Made by a program: the position numbers and the translations under genes. Positions 1 to 12,088 of a stretch of DNA of 64,000 nucleotides are shown here, piece by piece. The notes beneath the pieces are model-generated. The model saw nothing but the letters and a program-made list of their open reading frames with translations, searched no databases and was not told the DNA's origin. The stretch is taken from the NCBI GenBank assembly GCA_021399435.1, contig JAJTUP010000046.1:372001-436000 (forward strand), given 5' to 3'. How positions within the stretch are numbered: position 1 is the first letter of the stretch; the number at the start of each line of letters is the position of its first letter. The stretch is from Diaporthe sp. PMI_573. Taxonomy: Eukaryota; Ascomycota; Sordariomycetes; Diaporthales; Diaporthaceae.

Positions 1-1885
1 TTTTAACGACTGGCTGTAAATAATTTCCCTTAGTTAATATAGGCGGCCAATATGGTTTTCTATATATAGTTGTGTCCTTACTCTCTATTGTATCCTTATT
101 CTGCTCTATATGCTTATCTTTATATGCTATAGAATATATTTAAATCTTATAATTTTGTCTACAGCTAAGTAATACTGCGTTTATTATGCTATTGTTTGCC
201 CCCGGTCTGACTTTTTAGTCACTATATGCTGATACTCTTTTAAGATATTTATCTTAATTTATACTTTAAAAACTTTAAGTACTAACAAATATTAATTTAT
301 AGAAATCTTCTAATAGTATAATCTTTCTATCTAAAGACAAACCTTTAGTCGTTAAAATAATAATTTAGTTTTAGTTTAAGGGCGACAAAGTATTGTTAAG
401 CCGGGCTAAATATTTATACTTTAAATATAGGTAAGGCTTAAAATTATAGTTGTATTTTTAGTAATAGTTGTTAGATTAAAATAATAGTTGTAATTTTGCT
501 GCTATAAGGTGGCTCTTCTGCTTTAATATTGTTTAATATATTGCTTGTATATATACCTTTTCTTTTTTTTTAATTGTGTCTTGTCCTTCTAGGACACTAA
601 CTGTGGTTTCCAGCTAAATAGAGGAACTCAAACAAATACAAATAGTCAATATATACCTTTTCTAGAATCTTTTCTAGGAGAGTAGAAACTAAAAGGGCAG
701 ATAGGTATTAAGTTTATATTCTAGCTATAGTTAGCAGGTTATAATAGACTAGAGTAACGAGAATTAAAAGAGTAGGTAGGGGCTAGAAATAGGGTCTATA
801 GTTTTTAGAGTATATTTAAATAACTATATTATCTTAAGTTTTTCCTAATTTAATTAATTTAGTTAGTAAGTAATATAAATTATAGTTAAGATTTCTTTAA
901 CTAGAGACTATTTTTAATGTCTAAAGTAAAAATGAGAATAACCTAAAAGCTAATTAATTCTTTTAATATATAGTAATATAACTTATTTTTTAATATTAAC
1001 AACTATAGTAGGATAATAGTTATTAAATTATAGATATCTAATATACTAACTATAGCTATATAAGCTTTAGGTAAACAGCTAGTTGGAGGGATGGAACCGG
1101 GTATTATTAAATACTCTATGTTAGGTTTTATAAAGCATTTTCTAGTGCCTAGGTTATTAGCTAGCAGCTAGTATCTAGCTAACTAAGAGAAAAACTTATA
1201 ATAATACTTAGTAGATATAGAAGCGTTTTATATAGACAAAAGTATATTTAACCTATAAATTAAATAGTTAATAGTAAAGGCCTTTTTATCTACCGGGCTT
1301 AGATAGTATCTTGGATTAGAGACCGTTAATTAGTTTAGAAATAACGCTCTTTTGCTACTTGAAGGAATCCTAAACAGTCTTATGGCAATAAAACAAGCCG
1401 AGAAGTTTTAAGCTTTGCTTTTTAGTTGTTTCTTAAAAGACGGCTATAATATTGTTACTTTATTTTGCTAAGGCTTTGGTAACTTAAAATATAATTTTAT
1501 CCTTCTAATTTACTATAATGCTGTTTATTTAGAACAATATATTGTCTTTCTGCTTTTAGGTATCTTTTAAAATGACATCTTACTGTTAGTAGATATAGCT
1601 TATAATATTATCTTTCTGCTACTAGATTAAATTAAGAATATTATCTTTTTGCCTCTAAAGCCTTTTCTAGATATTTACTGTTTTTTCCAACCTTTTCTTA
1701 ATAACTATTAAACATACTATTAGTTTAGCTCTTAGCATCTCTATTACAGTCCTAGTCTAAGCTCTTTATATATATTCTATTAGTATGCCTCTTAGCTATA
1801 TCTTAGATATAGATACTTATAACCCCGCCTTAAAGTCATTCTTATTTATAAGAGCTATAACTCTAGAAATCTTTAGTATTCTTTC
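1..1885. other. AT-rich RIP-degraded sequence, no gene
   Basis: This stretch is extremely AT-rich and stop-dense in all frames. With read-through of TAG/TAA, both strands give long pseudo-translations (for example plus strand about 1,090-1,700), as expected of a RIP-mutated repeat, but I recognise no domain. It is the left flank of the copia element that follows. Because that element has a perfect 5-bp target duplication, this flank was originally continuous with the sequence after 12,088. Confidence 0.5.
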
Positions 1886-2112
1886 TATTAGTTGGGCTTT
1901 ATTATATACAATAGAAAGAAGTATTAGCAAAGAAAAAAGAAGAGTACAGACCGAATAGGTATTCAATTAAGTCTATAGGGTCTGGTTGTCGCTTCGAAAA
2001 ATGTAGCGAAGCCACGCCCATAGGGCGACAACCCTTTATAGTGCAGGCCCCGCGCTAGCCACAGGCCCTCCACTATTTACTTACAGACCTATTCACTATA
2101 GACCTATTAACA
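1886..2112 (-). repeat. 3' LTR of copia copy 1
   Basis: This 227-bp LTR matches 11857-12083 and the reverse complement of 19872-20098. The plus-strand start is TA where the sister LTR has TG, a RIP-type change at the terminus. A GC-rich core (about 1,990-2,080) remains largely unmutated inside otherwise AT-rich sequence and contains the LTR TATA-like box. Confidence 0.92.
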
Positions 2113-3259
2113 CTAGCAGTCTTTTATTTATACCAATAGCTGCTCTAAAAGTCGAAAAGAATAGAAAAACAAAGAAAACAAAATTTACCCTATGGCGAAT
2201 CAAACCTTCAGCTCCTTAATTAATTATTACAAAGTATCCCATTACGCCATCAGCCTACAATAACTATACTATTTATATTTACTCTCCATCATCCTGGTCC
2301 CCTAGTCCATACGACACTAGGTAGTTGGCGTTTACTAGTATCGGAGTAAGCATATCTAATTAGCCATATAATTATTCTAACTTACTTAAGGCAGAAACTT
2401 TCAAAAGTTACTTCTACCTTATAAGTAAATTATTTTTAATATATTTCGTAAAGCACCAGCCTACCGTTTATAGCATTGAATAAATACCTGGAATGGACCT
2501 AGACAGACCAGATCGGGCTAGCGCTAGCTAGCCTACCTAACCTTGCTAATTAACCTGTATATAGATTAATAGATTTAACCGAACCCTAAGAAAAAAGCCT
2601 TCTTTACTAAAGCCACAAGACCTAAGCATACAAGACAGAAAAAGAGATAATATAGTAGTTAATAATTAATTATACTAATACTAGTTACTTGTTGAGAAGA
2701 TTAATATTATTATATATAATAAAACATAGCTTATAATATAACTCTCAAACTTTTAGTATATAGGTACTAGACTATAAAATCTAACTAGGGACACCTATTA
2801 AATATAGGCTAGTAACCTTAAAGTACCTATATAATGGTAGATAATACATATACTTTCCAACCCCTATAACATAGACACCCTTATAACTAATCTTAGCTAC
2901 AAGGTTTACCCTTAGGAGAAATATAATTCTAATTAAAGGCCAACTATATAGTCCCTTAAGGTAAGACATAGGTAACTAATATAAGAATAATCTAAACTTT
3001 TACTCTTTTTATCTATTAAGTTTTATAAGACTAATATTTAAGTAACTTCTAATTAACTTTAACTTCTAATAGTCTTTTAATTATATAAGTTACCTTACTC
3101 TACAAAACCATTAACCCACATAGTTAACTTATTATAGTTAACTAGTCGTTATAAAGTCTTGTTTAGTAATACTTTTATTATAACATCTACTAGATTATCG
3201 TTTCCATTAATCTACCTTAATTTATCAATCTCACAATACTTATAGACTTAATAGAGAAA
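2113..3259 (-). pseudogene. Copia copy 1: RNase H tail and 3' untranslated region
   Basis: The minus strand just left of the Fot1 insertion continues the RNase H reading. The stretch around 3,080-3,255 aligns in sense with the 'INRKDNPANACIKK' region of the related copia element at about 32,000-32,060. The remainder toward 2,113 shows no recognisable domain and is probably the 3' untranslated part of the element. Stops are frequent. Confidence 0.55.
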
Positions 3260-3261
3260 TA

Positions 3262-3309
3262 ACGTGAAACACCAACAAGTCGCGCACCCTAGCAAGTTGC
3301 ACGCTTTTC
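3262..3309 (+). repeat. Left terminal inverted repeat of Fot1-like element
   Basis: This matches the reverse complement of about 5075-5122, including the block GTCGCGCACCCTA. Differences between arms are mostly transitions, consistent with RIP after insertion. Confidence 0.88.
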
Positions 3310-3559
3310 AGCACTATTAGCAAAACAACCCAAATTACAGCACCACATCAATTAAAATTAACCAAAACTAATCAGAACTAGATACATCAGATAATTCTTC
3401 ATCTTCTTCACATATTCATACATTGTACCCAGGCTTTCCGCAGTTGCCATACAGTCAAACAGTCGGTCCGCGGCAGACCGCCTCTACAGCGCCACCACTT
3501 ATTTCACTAGCTAGCCACTTCCCCTTTACATTTAAATCAATTATCTTCATAGCCTCTTA

Positions 3560-5020
3560 AGTACTAAGTAACCCCCCTAACTACAGATATATTCTTTTAG
3601 CTAAGCAATACTTTAAAAGTACTACATTTGCTACTCAAAGGTTATAGGCCTCTTTGGTTAGTAGAGACACTATATAGGCTAATAATTAGGTACCTTTTAA
3701 CAGGCAGTCAACAGTATCTAAAATTAGTATCAGAAAGCTTTCCTAATAACGAGCGATTTAATCTTTAATCAAAGTTAATTAAGAAACCACCTATATTAAA
3801 TTATATAGTATTTAGGAGACCCAAGGTACAGGTAATGCTGGGGAGCCTAGTTATAATAATAGTGTCCAAATCTTAATATCCAACTTAGAAAGCACTACTT
3901 TATAATTAAATAAAATAAGCCCTACTCCTCTAAAACCTCCCTTAATGGTTTCCAGCTTAAAAACCTTATTATATACAGTATAAAAGGCAAGAAAAAACTC
4001 TATCTTGTTAATATATGTAATCCAGGCCTTACTAAATTAGTTGATTTCTCCACTATATACCTTCTTAAATAAACTAAAACACCCAACGTCTAGTGGCTAG
4101 AGTAGATAAGATAAATAAGGAGGCATATAAAGAGTAATAATGTTCTTTACCTTACAGAATCTCTCAAAGTCTATAAAATGGTGGCTCCCATAACTATCAA
4201 GTATTAACAACCAATAGACACCTATTATACATAGCATAGTACATTTATCAAAATACTTAATCCATGCTAAGGCAATTACATCTATTATCCATCCATTTAG
4301 GCTTATTTCAATAATCCAGTTATAAGGGATACCGCCTTCAGTATACTAACTTACAAGGTATACCTTAGCCTTAACGATTAGTATTAGTAGTCCAACCCAC
4401 CTATTCCTACTAATAAATTCAACACCTATTGCCCATTACCGATTTCCAGGCTATATTAATTTTACTTACCTATATTAATTAGCACCAGTAACTACTGTTT
4501 TAGATACACCAATATCTATCATAAAGCCTATCTCGTTAAAGTTATAGGTATTACCATCCAGAATTCCATATTTTATATATATATTAAATACAAGGTTAAA
4601 CCACCTATTAATCACGTCTAGATCTTTACATAGGGCCCTCAAGTAGTTATATATATAGTTAACGCGTATTTTAAGACATAATTCCAACGCAACAAATCTT
4701 TACGCCCAGTTCTTCCTAATAGTACCGCTATCATGGTCTTAAAGTAGTATATTAGCTATATCTTCCACATTAGTAAGAACCAGTAAATATCCTCGGGAAT
4801 CCCAGTTAAGTATATATTAAACAATAACCTCCTCTTCTGTTTTTATCAATCTCTTGTTATTAGGGTGGGTATCTTATTATATAGTTTAGCCGGCCATTCT
4901 ATTATAGAGGGTAGATTCGGAGATATCATATAGCCAAGATACACGTTACCTACTTAGTTTTAGGTCTTTTTAAATAGCTTGGATAGCAAGCTGAATAGTG
5001 AATTCTTTTGTTTTGCCCAT
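3560..5020 (-). pseudogene. Fot1-type transposase (RIP-inactivated)
   Basis: The reading starts at ATG 5018-5020 (MGKTKEF..), followed by a helix-turn-helix-like N-terminus with 'STLYNRMAG'. Near 4,475-4,687 is a stop-free part of the DDE domain containing 'INRWFNLVFN', 'YGILDGNTYNF' and 'GFMIDIGVSK'. In Fot1/pogo transposases this region reads N-F-D-E-T-G-F; here the catalytic Asp position is Asn (NFNEIGF), a G-to-A change, so catalysis would be lost even without the stops. The start and approximate end come from reading through nonsense codons; the 3' boundary is uncertain. Confidence 0.8.
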
Positions 5021-5074
5021 TTTCAGATATGGCGCGAGAAAACGCGGTTAGAAGGTAGATCATGTCAGATTCCG

Positions 5075-5122
5075 GAAAAGCACGCAACTTATTAGGGTGC
5101 GCGACTCATTAGTGTTTCACGT
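5075..5122 (-). repeat. Right terminal inverted repeat of Fot1-like element
   Basis: Partner of the repeat at 3262-3309. It is immediately followed by TA of the target-site duplication. Confidence 0.88.
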
Positions 5123-8100
5123 TATAATATTAATTATTAGTCTCTTTTTATTTATTAAACCCAGCTTAACAAGATACTTATATAGTAAGTATAAGTCTAT
5201 ATAGATTACTAGTAGTATTAGAGATAACCTAAGTTAATTAGTAATAATCTATAGAGTTATAGAGAGTATAATTCTAAGGTTAAATCTATTAACTATTTTA
5301 TAGATCTCTAATACTAGCATGCTTCTAGTAATGTACTTGTATTTAATAGAAGACTAGTGTAAGATATTGCCATATATTTTATACTATATCATATTAAAGT
5401 CCTTCTCCTCGTTAATCAATGTATTTATAAAGCCTATCTAGAAGCTAAAATTATAGTTATTAGTAAATGATCCGTTAATAAAGACAATAAGTTTTACTAT
5501 AGCAAGGTTAATTAGTATATACTATAGCTCTTAATTACCGTTCTTAATTTACTAGGTAATATACTTATTTAGCTTATTATAATCTACTCCCTTAAGTACT
5601 TATATCTATACTACTATAGAGAGATTAAAATCAGCTTCTAGTTAATAAATAAAAGTAAAATATACTTTACATACTTATTATTCTAAGTAGCGTTAAATAG
5701 TGTCTTCTTATTTAGAATTAATTAGTATAAGCTTTATACCTTACCCTTTTTATTTTATAAAGATGTCTTCTCTAGTATCTATATATTTTATACTATTAAA
5801 GGTAAAAGAAAGTCCTTCCTTTAGTTTATAGAAGATCTTAGCCTCTATAATAGCATGTTCCTCTATAGCTAAAAACTCCTTTATATTAATCTTATATATA
5901 TTATCTATCTATATAGTAGTTATGCTAAAGCTTTCTTCTTTTATAGTATCTTTATTGTTTATAATAAATAGGTATAGATTATATATAGACGTGATTATGT
6001 TTAACTTTTCACAATAGTATTTATAGTATATTACCTACTAATAAATACCAGCCTTTATAATTCTATATAGAGGTTTTATAATTCTTATAATAGTTTTAGG
6101 TAGATATTATACCTTTAGCTTAATTGGAAATATAGTAAAAACTATCTACTATAGTATTAATTTTAACTATAGATATACTTAAGTAATATCTTAAAGTTTA
6201 GCCTTTATTCCTATCTTTATCAAAGTAAATATTAAGTAAGCTATAAGCTGTTAATTAACTTATTAGACTGTTAGTAACTATGTGAGAATGTCCTTCTTCT
6301 CCTTATCATTATACCTTTAGATAATAAGGTAGAACTTCTTATATAGCTTCTTATTCTCACCCTTTCCCTTAATCTTTCGTACTATACAAGACTTAAATAG
6401 TTATCCCTTGTACTCGTTAAAATTAAAGAGCTTAAAAGAAAACACTCTATATCTAATAAGATTTGTGACTTCTATATTATTAGACTCCTTAAATAGCTTG
6501 CCCAGGCTATAAATTACTCTATCCTGGCAAAGTTTTAGAGATAGTTTAAGGTTATCCTTTTCTTTTTATATTATAAAAGCTTCCGCTATATATATGTTGA
6601 GCTTATTCTTTAATCTTAGAGAATATCTTTGTTAATATCTTAATACTCTAATTCCGTTAACCTTAATAGGTTTACCTTTAGCTTTATTACCTTTAGCTTT
6701 ATTACTAGCTTGTATATTAGTTATATTACTAGTTCCATATTAAAGAATGTTGTCCTTTTCTTAATAATATAGCTATATAACTATAGATTAGAATTTAACT
6801 AGCCTATTAGAAAGATTTAATATAACCTTATAACTATTAATAAAAAGAACCTTATATAGTCCTTACCATCCTTCCTTCTTACACTATACTCGAGCGTTAC
6901 TCTAAAGTAGTATAGTAAAAATCTTTGTTATAACTAGACTATTTTATATATATAGCATGTTATTAACTTACCTCTTAGTAAAAAGCTTTTATAGTACCTT
7001 TATTACTTTCTAGATAGCTTTAGCCTTTTAAAGTGTTATTAGTATAAGAGATAAGTCTGTATTAATATATAGGTATATACTAAAGATAAGTAGTATTGAA
7101 ACTAAGCTGTTAGACCTAGTAGTATTATTAATAGCCTTAACTACTATCTATAGTATAGCTTTATCTCTATATATACTAGTAAGATTGTCTATTAATATCT
7201 TAAATACTTGCTAAAGTGGTTTATAATATTATTTAACCTTGCCTATAGCGTAATGTGCTTCTGTGGGGACTTATTTATACGTAATCCCTATAAGTTTTAC
7301 CTCTAATTAAAACTCTACTAATATAAAGTTAGTTCTTATATTATAAACCAGCTAGTCTAGTAGTCTAAGATATATATCTATCTATATTATCTATAGAGCC
7401 TCTCATATATCTTTTATAGATAAAGATTTTAGAAATTATACTACTTAAAAAGAAGTAGTAGTATCTACTATATAAAGTACTAGCTTGCCCTTAAAATATA
7501 AAATATTTATAATAAGTTTATAGTTAAAGTTATAATCGTCTTTTAATAAAAACTTAAATTATCTTAATACCGGATTATAAAGCTGGTAGTGATAATAAAT
7601 CTTATTAATTACCTTAAGAATACTATTCTTAATGTCTTTATATCTAGTATTCCTTAATAGTTGTCCAAGCTGTTTAATAGTTGGGTATCTAAACTATCGA
7701 TAAAGTCGCCATAATTCGGCTTTTGTGATATATATACTTACCTCTTATTTAGATAGAAAAAACTATATATGTCCCTATTTATATATAATAGGAATAGTTA
7801 CATTATTACTGTCAGGTTTTCTCTAAATAAGTAGGTTAAAAGTATTGTTAAGAAATACACTAAGTTTATCTATGTCTACTAAATAAAATAAAAATAGTAT
7901 ATTAATCTTTATAATATAAAATATAATTATTTTTAGCAATATCTTAATATATATAGCTCTAATTAAGGTAGTCTTTATACCCTTGCTAAACTAAACCATA
8001 GCTTTACTTACTTGTAAAGTATCTAAGATAATAGTTAGATCCTTATACTTTAGCACGAAAAATTAATTATAGCCTACTATAGATACCTTAGTAGCGCCAC

Positions 8101-10650
8101 TATTTAACATAATTCCCTAAAACTTTTATTAAAAATATTATCCTTCTAGTATAAATTATAATACTAGGATAGTGTTGTCTTCTTCTACATACTTGTCTTC
8201 TTCTAGAAATATACTGTAGAGAAATAAAGTATCTATCAAATACTGTACCATAGCAAAATCGTCGTTATCCTCTTAGGTATCCTCTTTATCCTTAATTCCA
8301 ATGCCTTTAATGTTAGCAAGAAATACTATATATACTGTATCTAACGTATCTTCGCTATACTGCTCCGCGTGTATAATAAAACTGCTTCTAGCATATCTCC
8401 ATTCTTCTGGAGAGTGTTGTATAGACTAGTAGCCTTCCTTGTAACATATATAGCATTTTTGAGACTATTGCCATATATTATCTTGGCTGTATTCATGGCT
8501 GAACCCTCGATTCTATGGGTAACTTCCGTGGGAGTACCCCCTCTATAGATAGCTACTATAAGAATAATACTCATTGCCTCTACTTCTGCTTCTACCTTAA
8601 AATCCATATCTACCATAGAAGTTGCTACGCCCTTAGCCAAAGCTTCCGCGACTAAATCTACGATTCTACTAATTATCTATATATCGACGGTCAGTATAGT
8701 AAGTATTTATGCCGTCGTCTCTATTACCATCGTCGCCATCTACTTCGTCATAGGCTTCTTCTAGATAGTTGTTACTAACATAGAATTATTATATAAAAAT
8801 ATTATAAATAGATATATCTAACAATAATCAAAGATCCTAGAATAGTCGTTTATATACTCCTGCTAATACATATAGTATATAATTAAACTCAAATACCCCT
8901 GAGTAAGCTTATATCACAGCTATATAAAGAATCTCTTTATTTTAAAATACTAGTCTAAGTACTTGTTGACTTAGCTATAGAGTATCAAACAGCTTTTATA
9001 ATACCTCTTATAAGTCCTTATTTATATTTACTAGATTATTTCATAAGCCAATATATATAATATTGGTAAAGTTAGTATAATATTACCTATAGTTAGTATC
9101 ATACTTAAAGTATTATTTAAGTATCATATATATTTCCCAGAATATCTTCTATAAGCTAATATAGTATATAAAGTAAGTCTTAGCCTAGCCTTCTAAAATA
9201 CTATATAAAACTAATCTAGTTATATTTAGTATATAAAACAAACATTTAATATCATCTATACCTTATTATCTAGCAAATTATACTATTCACCTATCTACTT
9301 ATTCTAATTAGCCTATACCTTAAAGGACTTATTAATCTTATCAAGATCTATTAGACCATTTATATAGTATCTTAATAAAAGCATAGTATAATCATCTACC
9401 TACTCAAGCATGCCATCATTATAGGTCAAGCTATAAAGTAGTAAAATGCTATATGGTCTTAAATCATTATATTCCAGTACTCCCAGCAGTTTCAATACTT
9501 CTAGTAGTCTAAATACTTCTAGTACCTCCAATGGTCTCATTAGTTACTAACTAAGAAGTAGTCTAGGTATATAAGTATTCTATGCCTAAGTTTCTATTTT
9601 CATAAATAGTTTCTAGTAATAGGAAACTTTAGTTTCTTCAATAGTCTCTTAAATACCATCCTTCTATTACTGTAGCCAAATCTCTTAAACCTCGCCCTTC
9701 CATAAGGCTTCCGGTTCTCGGCTTAAATATATCTTAGAGTTAGAAATCTTCTTCTATTGCTACAAGTCAAGAGCCTTCTATTGCTAAGAATCAAAAACCT
9801 TTTACTACTAAAAATTAAGAAGCTTCTACTACTATAGCTAAGAAATTAGTTCAGGTACTAGTTTTCATATAATCCTGTTAGTTATCTTTACTAGTATCTA
9901 TAGTAAAGCTTTCACAGAACTATTTATATAATTACTTAGCCTATATAAAAACAAGTTAATCTATAGTAATAAAATCAGTACTTATTAAATAAATTATAAT
10001 AGTATTACTTGTTAAATAGCTCGTAATAACGTTAGCCTTACTATCTTAGCTGCGTTTCCTAATAGTAGACTTGCCTTTTTATTAGATAAAAAAGAAAGAG
10101 ATAGATACTTAATAATATAAAGTATTTATTTTCATCCTTCCTTTAACAAGCTATAAAGCTTAGATTTAGGAATAAAAATAGTGTTAATAATAGCTACGTC
10201 TAGCCATTCTGGTAAATACTTGACTTTATTAAATACAATCATCTAATCTGCTGGTATATTATATATTAGACTAGTATAGACTCCCTATGTATAAAGGAAG
10301 TGCTTGAGATTCTTAGTAGCTAATGTAGTCAGCTATATATTAATAGTCTAGTCCTTAAATACTCTCTTAAATTCCTAAAATAGCTCCTCGTTAACGATGT
10401 CGTTAGAATCGTTATTATCTATAAACTTAAACATATATATATTATGTAAAAAGCCCTGCTTATCAGCATCTTCAAAGGAGTGAATAATCGGAATAGACAT
10501 ACCCTAAGCTATCTAGTTTATATAAAGGTAAAGATCATAAGGGATCTGGAATTAGTTTTTCATATCGTCCGCTATTGCCTTAAACTTGTCACGAAGAATA
10601 TATTCTTCAGTGTCCTGTGCTGTTGACTTTGCAAGTCATAGATCCTCATC
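5123..10650 (-). pseudogene. Copia copy 1 gag-pol (RIP-degraded)
   Basis: Read on the minus strand with stops ignored. A gag-like region runs from about 10,640 to 8,300. One stop-free piece at 8,341-8,640 (MAKGVATSMVDMDFKVEA..) is clearly homologous to 23,547-23,756 of copy 2. Integrase lies around 7,100-7,600, with reverse transcriptase between. RNase H ends at the Fot1 insertion (5,123-5,500) and contains a 'GSFTNN' motif like that of the related element at about 31,600. Changes such as G-to-A and C-to-T create TAA/TAG throughout. No intact protein can be made. Confidence 0.8.
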
Positions 10651-10919
10651 ATTACTTGTTTTAATGATATAATTATTAACCTCATCGCCGTTATTAGCAC
10701 CAGTATCGCCGGCGCCAGTGCCACCGGTGTCAGCTATATCGTTACGGGCACGTGACTGTATAACACGTAACACGGCTTTCCCTTTAATGGCAGTCTGTAG
10801 CGGACCACGCTTTTCGGTATTAAAGGAGTGGTAGTAATCTATAGCAAACTGTGCTTTTTGTGCTGGGGAGTAGTCCGCGGTAGACCGTGCTTTTTATGCT
10901 GGTATTTATTGATTATATA

Positions 10920-11240
10920 AGTAGTTAGTTAAGGTCAAAACAAGTTTAGTAACTCAGACTTATAACTAGAGCTGAAGTGAACTTAATTAGAAGTAGCTTG
11001 TTTTTATAAAAAGTCTAGGGTAACTCTCTTTATAACTTTAGATTTATAACTAGGCTAAAGTAAATTTAATTAAAGTAGTCTGTTTTTTGTAAAAAGTCTA
11101 GGGTAACTCCCCCTGTAACCAGGTAGTTAGATTCCATAACTCTAATTTATAATTAGAGTTAAAGTAAATTAAAGTAACCCATTTTTCAAAAAGGTCTGGA
11201 GTAACTCTCTTTATAACTCTTCTATATAGTATTTTTATTA
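10920..11240 (-). repeat. Tandem repeat in the copia leader (copy 1)
   Basis: Three units of about 83-98 bp, each carrying the core GTCTAGGGTAACTC (near 11,013 and 11,096; a variant at 11,194). The array lies between the 5' LTR and gag. Copy 2 has at least five units in the same place (20,770-21,215), so unit number varies between copies. Confidence 0.8.
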
Positions 11241-11856
11241 TATAGTATATAGCTAAATAGCAAGTACATAACCCTGCGTTGGTAAATAAACATTACTAAA
11301 ATTTATATATAAATCGTTGCTTTCTCTAATATAATTAGTTATTTAGGTATTTATAAGGGTATTCTTTTTATATATTCTCGTAGAGATGCTCTTTTTATAT
11401 TGTAAAGGTCTAATCAGCTTTTCTTAGTATTAAAGTACCTAATAAAAGAATCATACGTCTTCGTGTTTACATTAATAAAACGTGGTCTTTATCAATATAG
11501 TTTCGTGTTATCATAACCTAATCATTAGTACCTTATTTCAATATAGAATCCAGGGACTTAGTATTTCTAATCTTGGCTTTTATCATATAATCGTTTGTTA
11601 ACAGGATTCGTAATAGACGTAACCTCTTTAGTACAGCTTTAATAGAGATCTAGTAAATATACTAATAGAGTTTAATCGCTTATATTATAGTTTTAATATA
11701 GAATTTAGGGACTATGGTATATTTAATCATAGCATAGATATTGCCGACCGTTAACGGGTTTTGATAGAGATCTAAAGACTTATTAAACGTCGTTAATAGT
11801 AATCTGCCTCTTCCTTCCTTGCTGCTCTATAATCGCCTTAAGCAATTACTAATCAA

Positions 11857-12083
11857 TGTTGGTTGGGCTTTATCGTATATAATAGAAAGAAGTGTTAGTA
11901 AAGAGAAAAGGAGAGTATAGACTAAATGGGTATTTTATTAAGTCTATGGGGTCTGGTTGTTGCTTTGAAGGGTGTGGCGAAGCCACGCCCGTAGGGCGAC
12001 AACCCTTTATAGTGCAGGCCCCGCGCTAGCCACGGGCCCTCCACTATTCACTTATAGACCTATTCACTATAGACCTATCAACA
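11857..12083 (-). repeat. 5' LTR of copia copy 1
   Basis: A 227-bp LTR, plus-strand TG..CA termini, followed by the target duplication CTTTC at 12084-12088. It contains an unmutated GC-rich core (about 11,960-12,045). Confidence 0.92.
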
Positions 12084-12088
12084 CTTTC

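Larger units (their letters stand above)
3262..5122 (-). mobile_element. Fot1/pogo-like (Tc1-mariner) DNA transposon
   Basis: About 1.86 kb, bounded by inverted repeats of roughly 48 bp beginning ACGTGAAACAC. These run from 3262 to about 3310 and, inverted, from about 5075 to 5122. TA lies on each side (3260-3261 and 5123-5124), the target duplication of the Tc1-mariner superfamily. Size and coding content fit Fot1. The insertion splits the RNase H region of copia copy 1. The element is RIP-degraded and cannot encode an active transposase. Confidence 0.9.
1886..12083 (-). mobile_element. Ty1/copia retrotransposon, copy 1 (RIP-degraded, nearly full length)
   Basis: A complete LTR element. Two 227-bp LTRs (1886-2112 and 11857-12083) are flanked by the duplication CTTTC (1881-1885 and 12084-12088). 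Read on the minus strand, the order is 5' LTR, repeat-rich leader, gag, integrase, reverse transcriptase, RNase H, 3' LTR. The integrase-before-RT order and the RNase H sequence are those of Ty1/copia. It is interrupted by a Fot1-like transposon (3262-5122); without that insert the element is about 8.3 kb. Coding regions are destroyed by C-to-T/G-to-A changes. A second, inverted copy starts at 19,872, and the two copies reveal each other's insertions. Confidence 0.9.
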
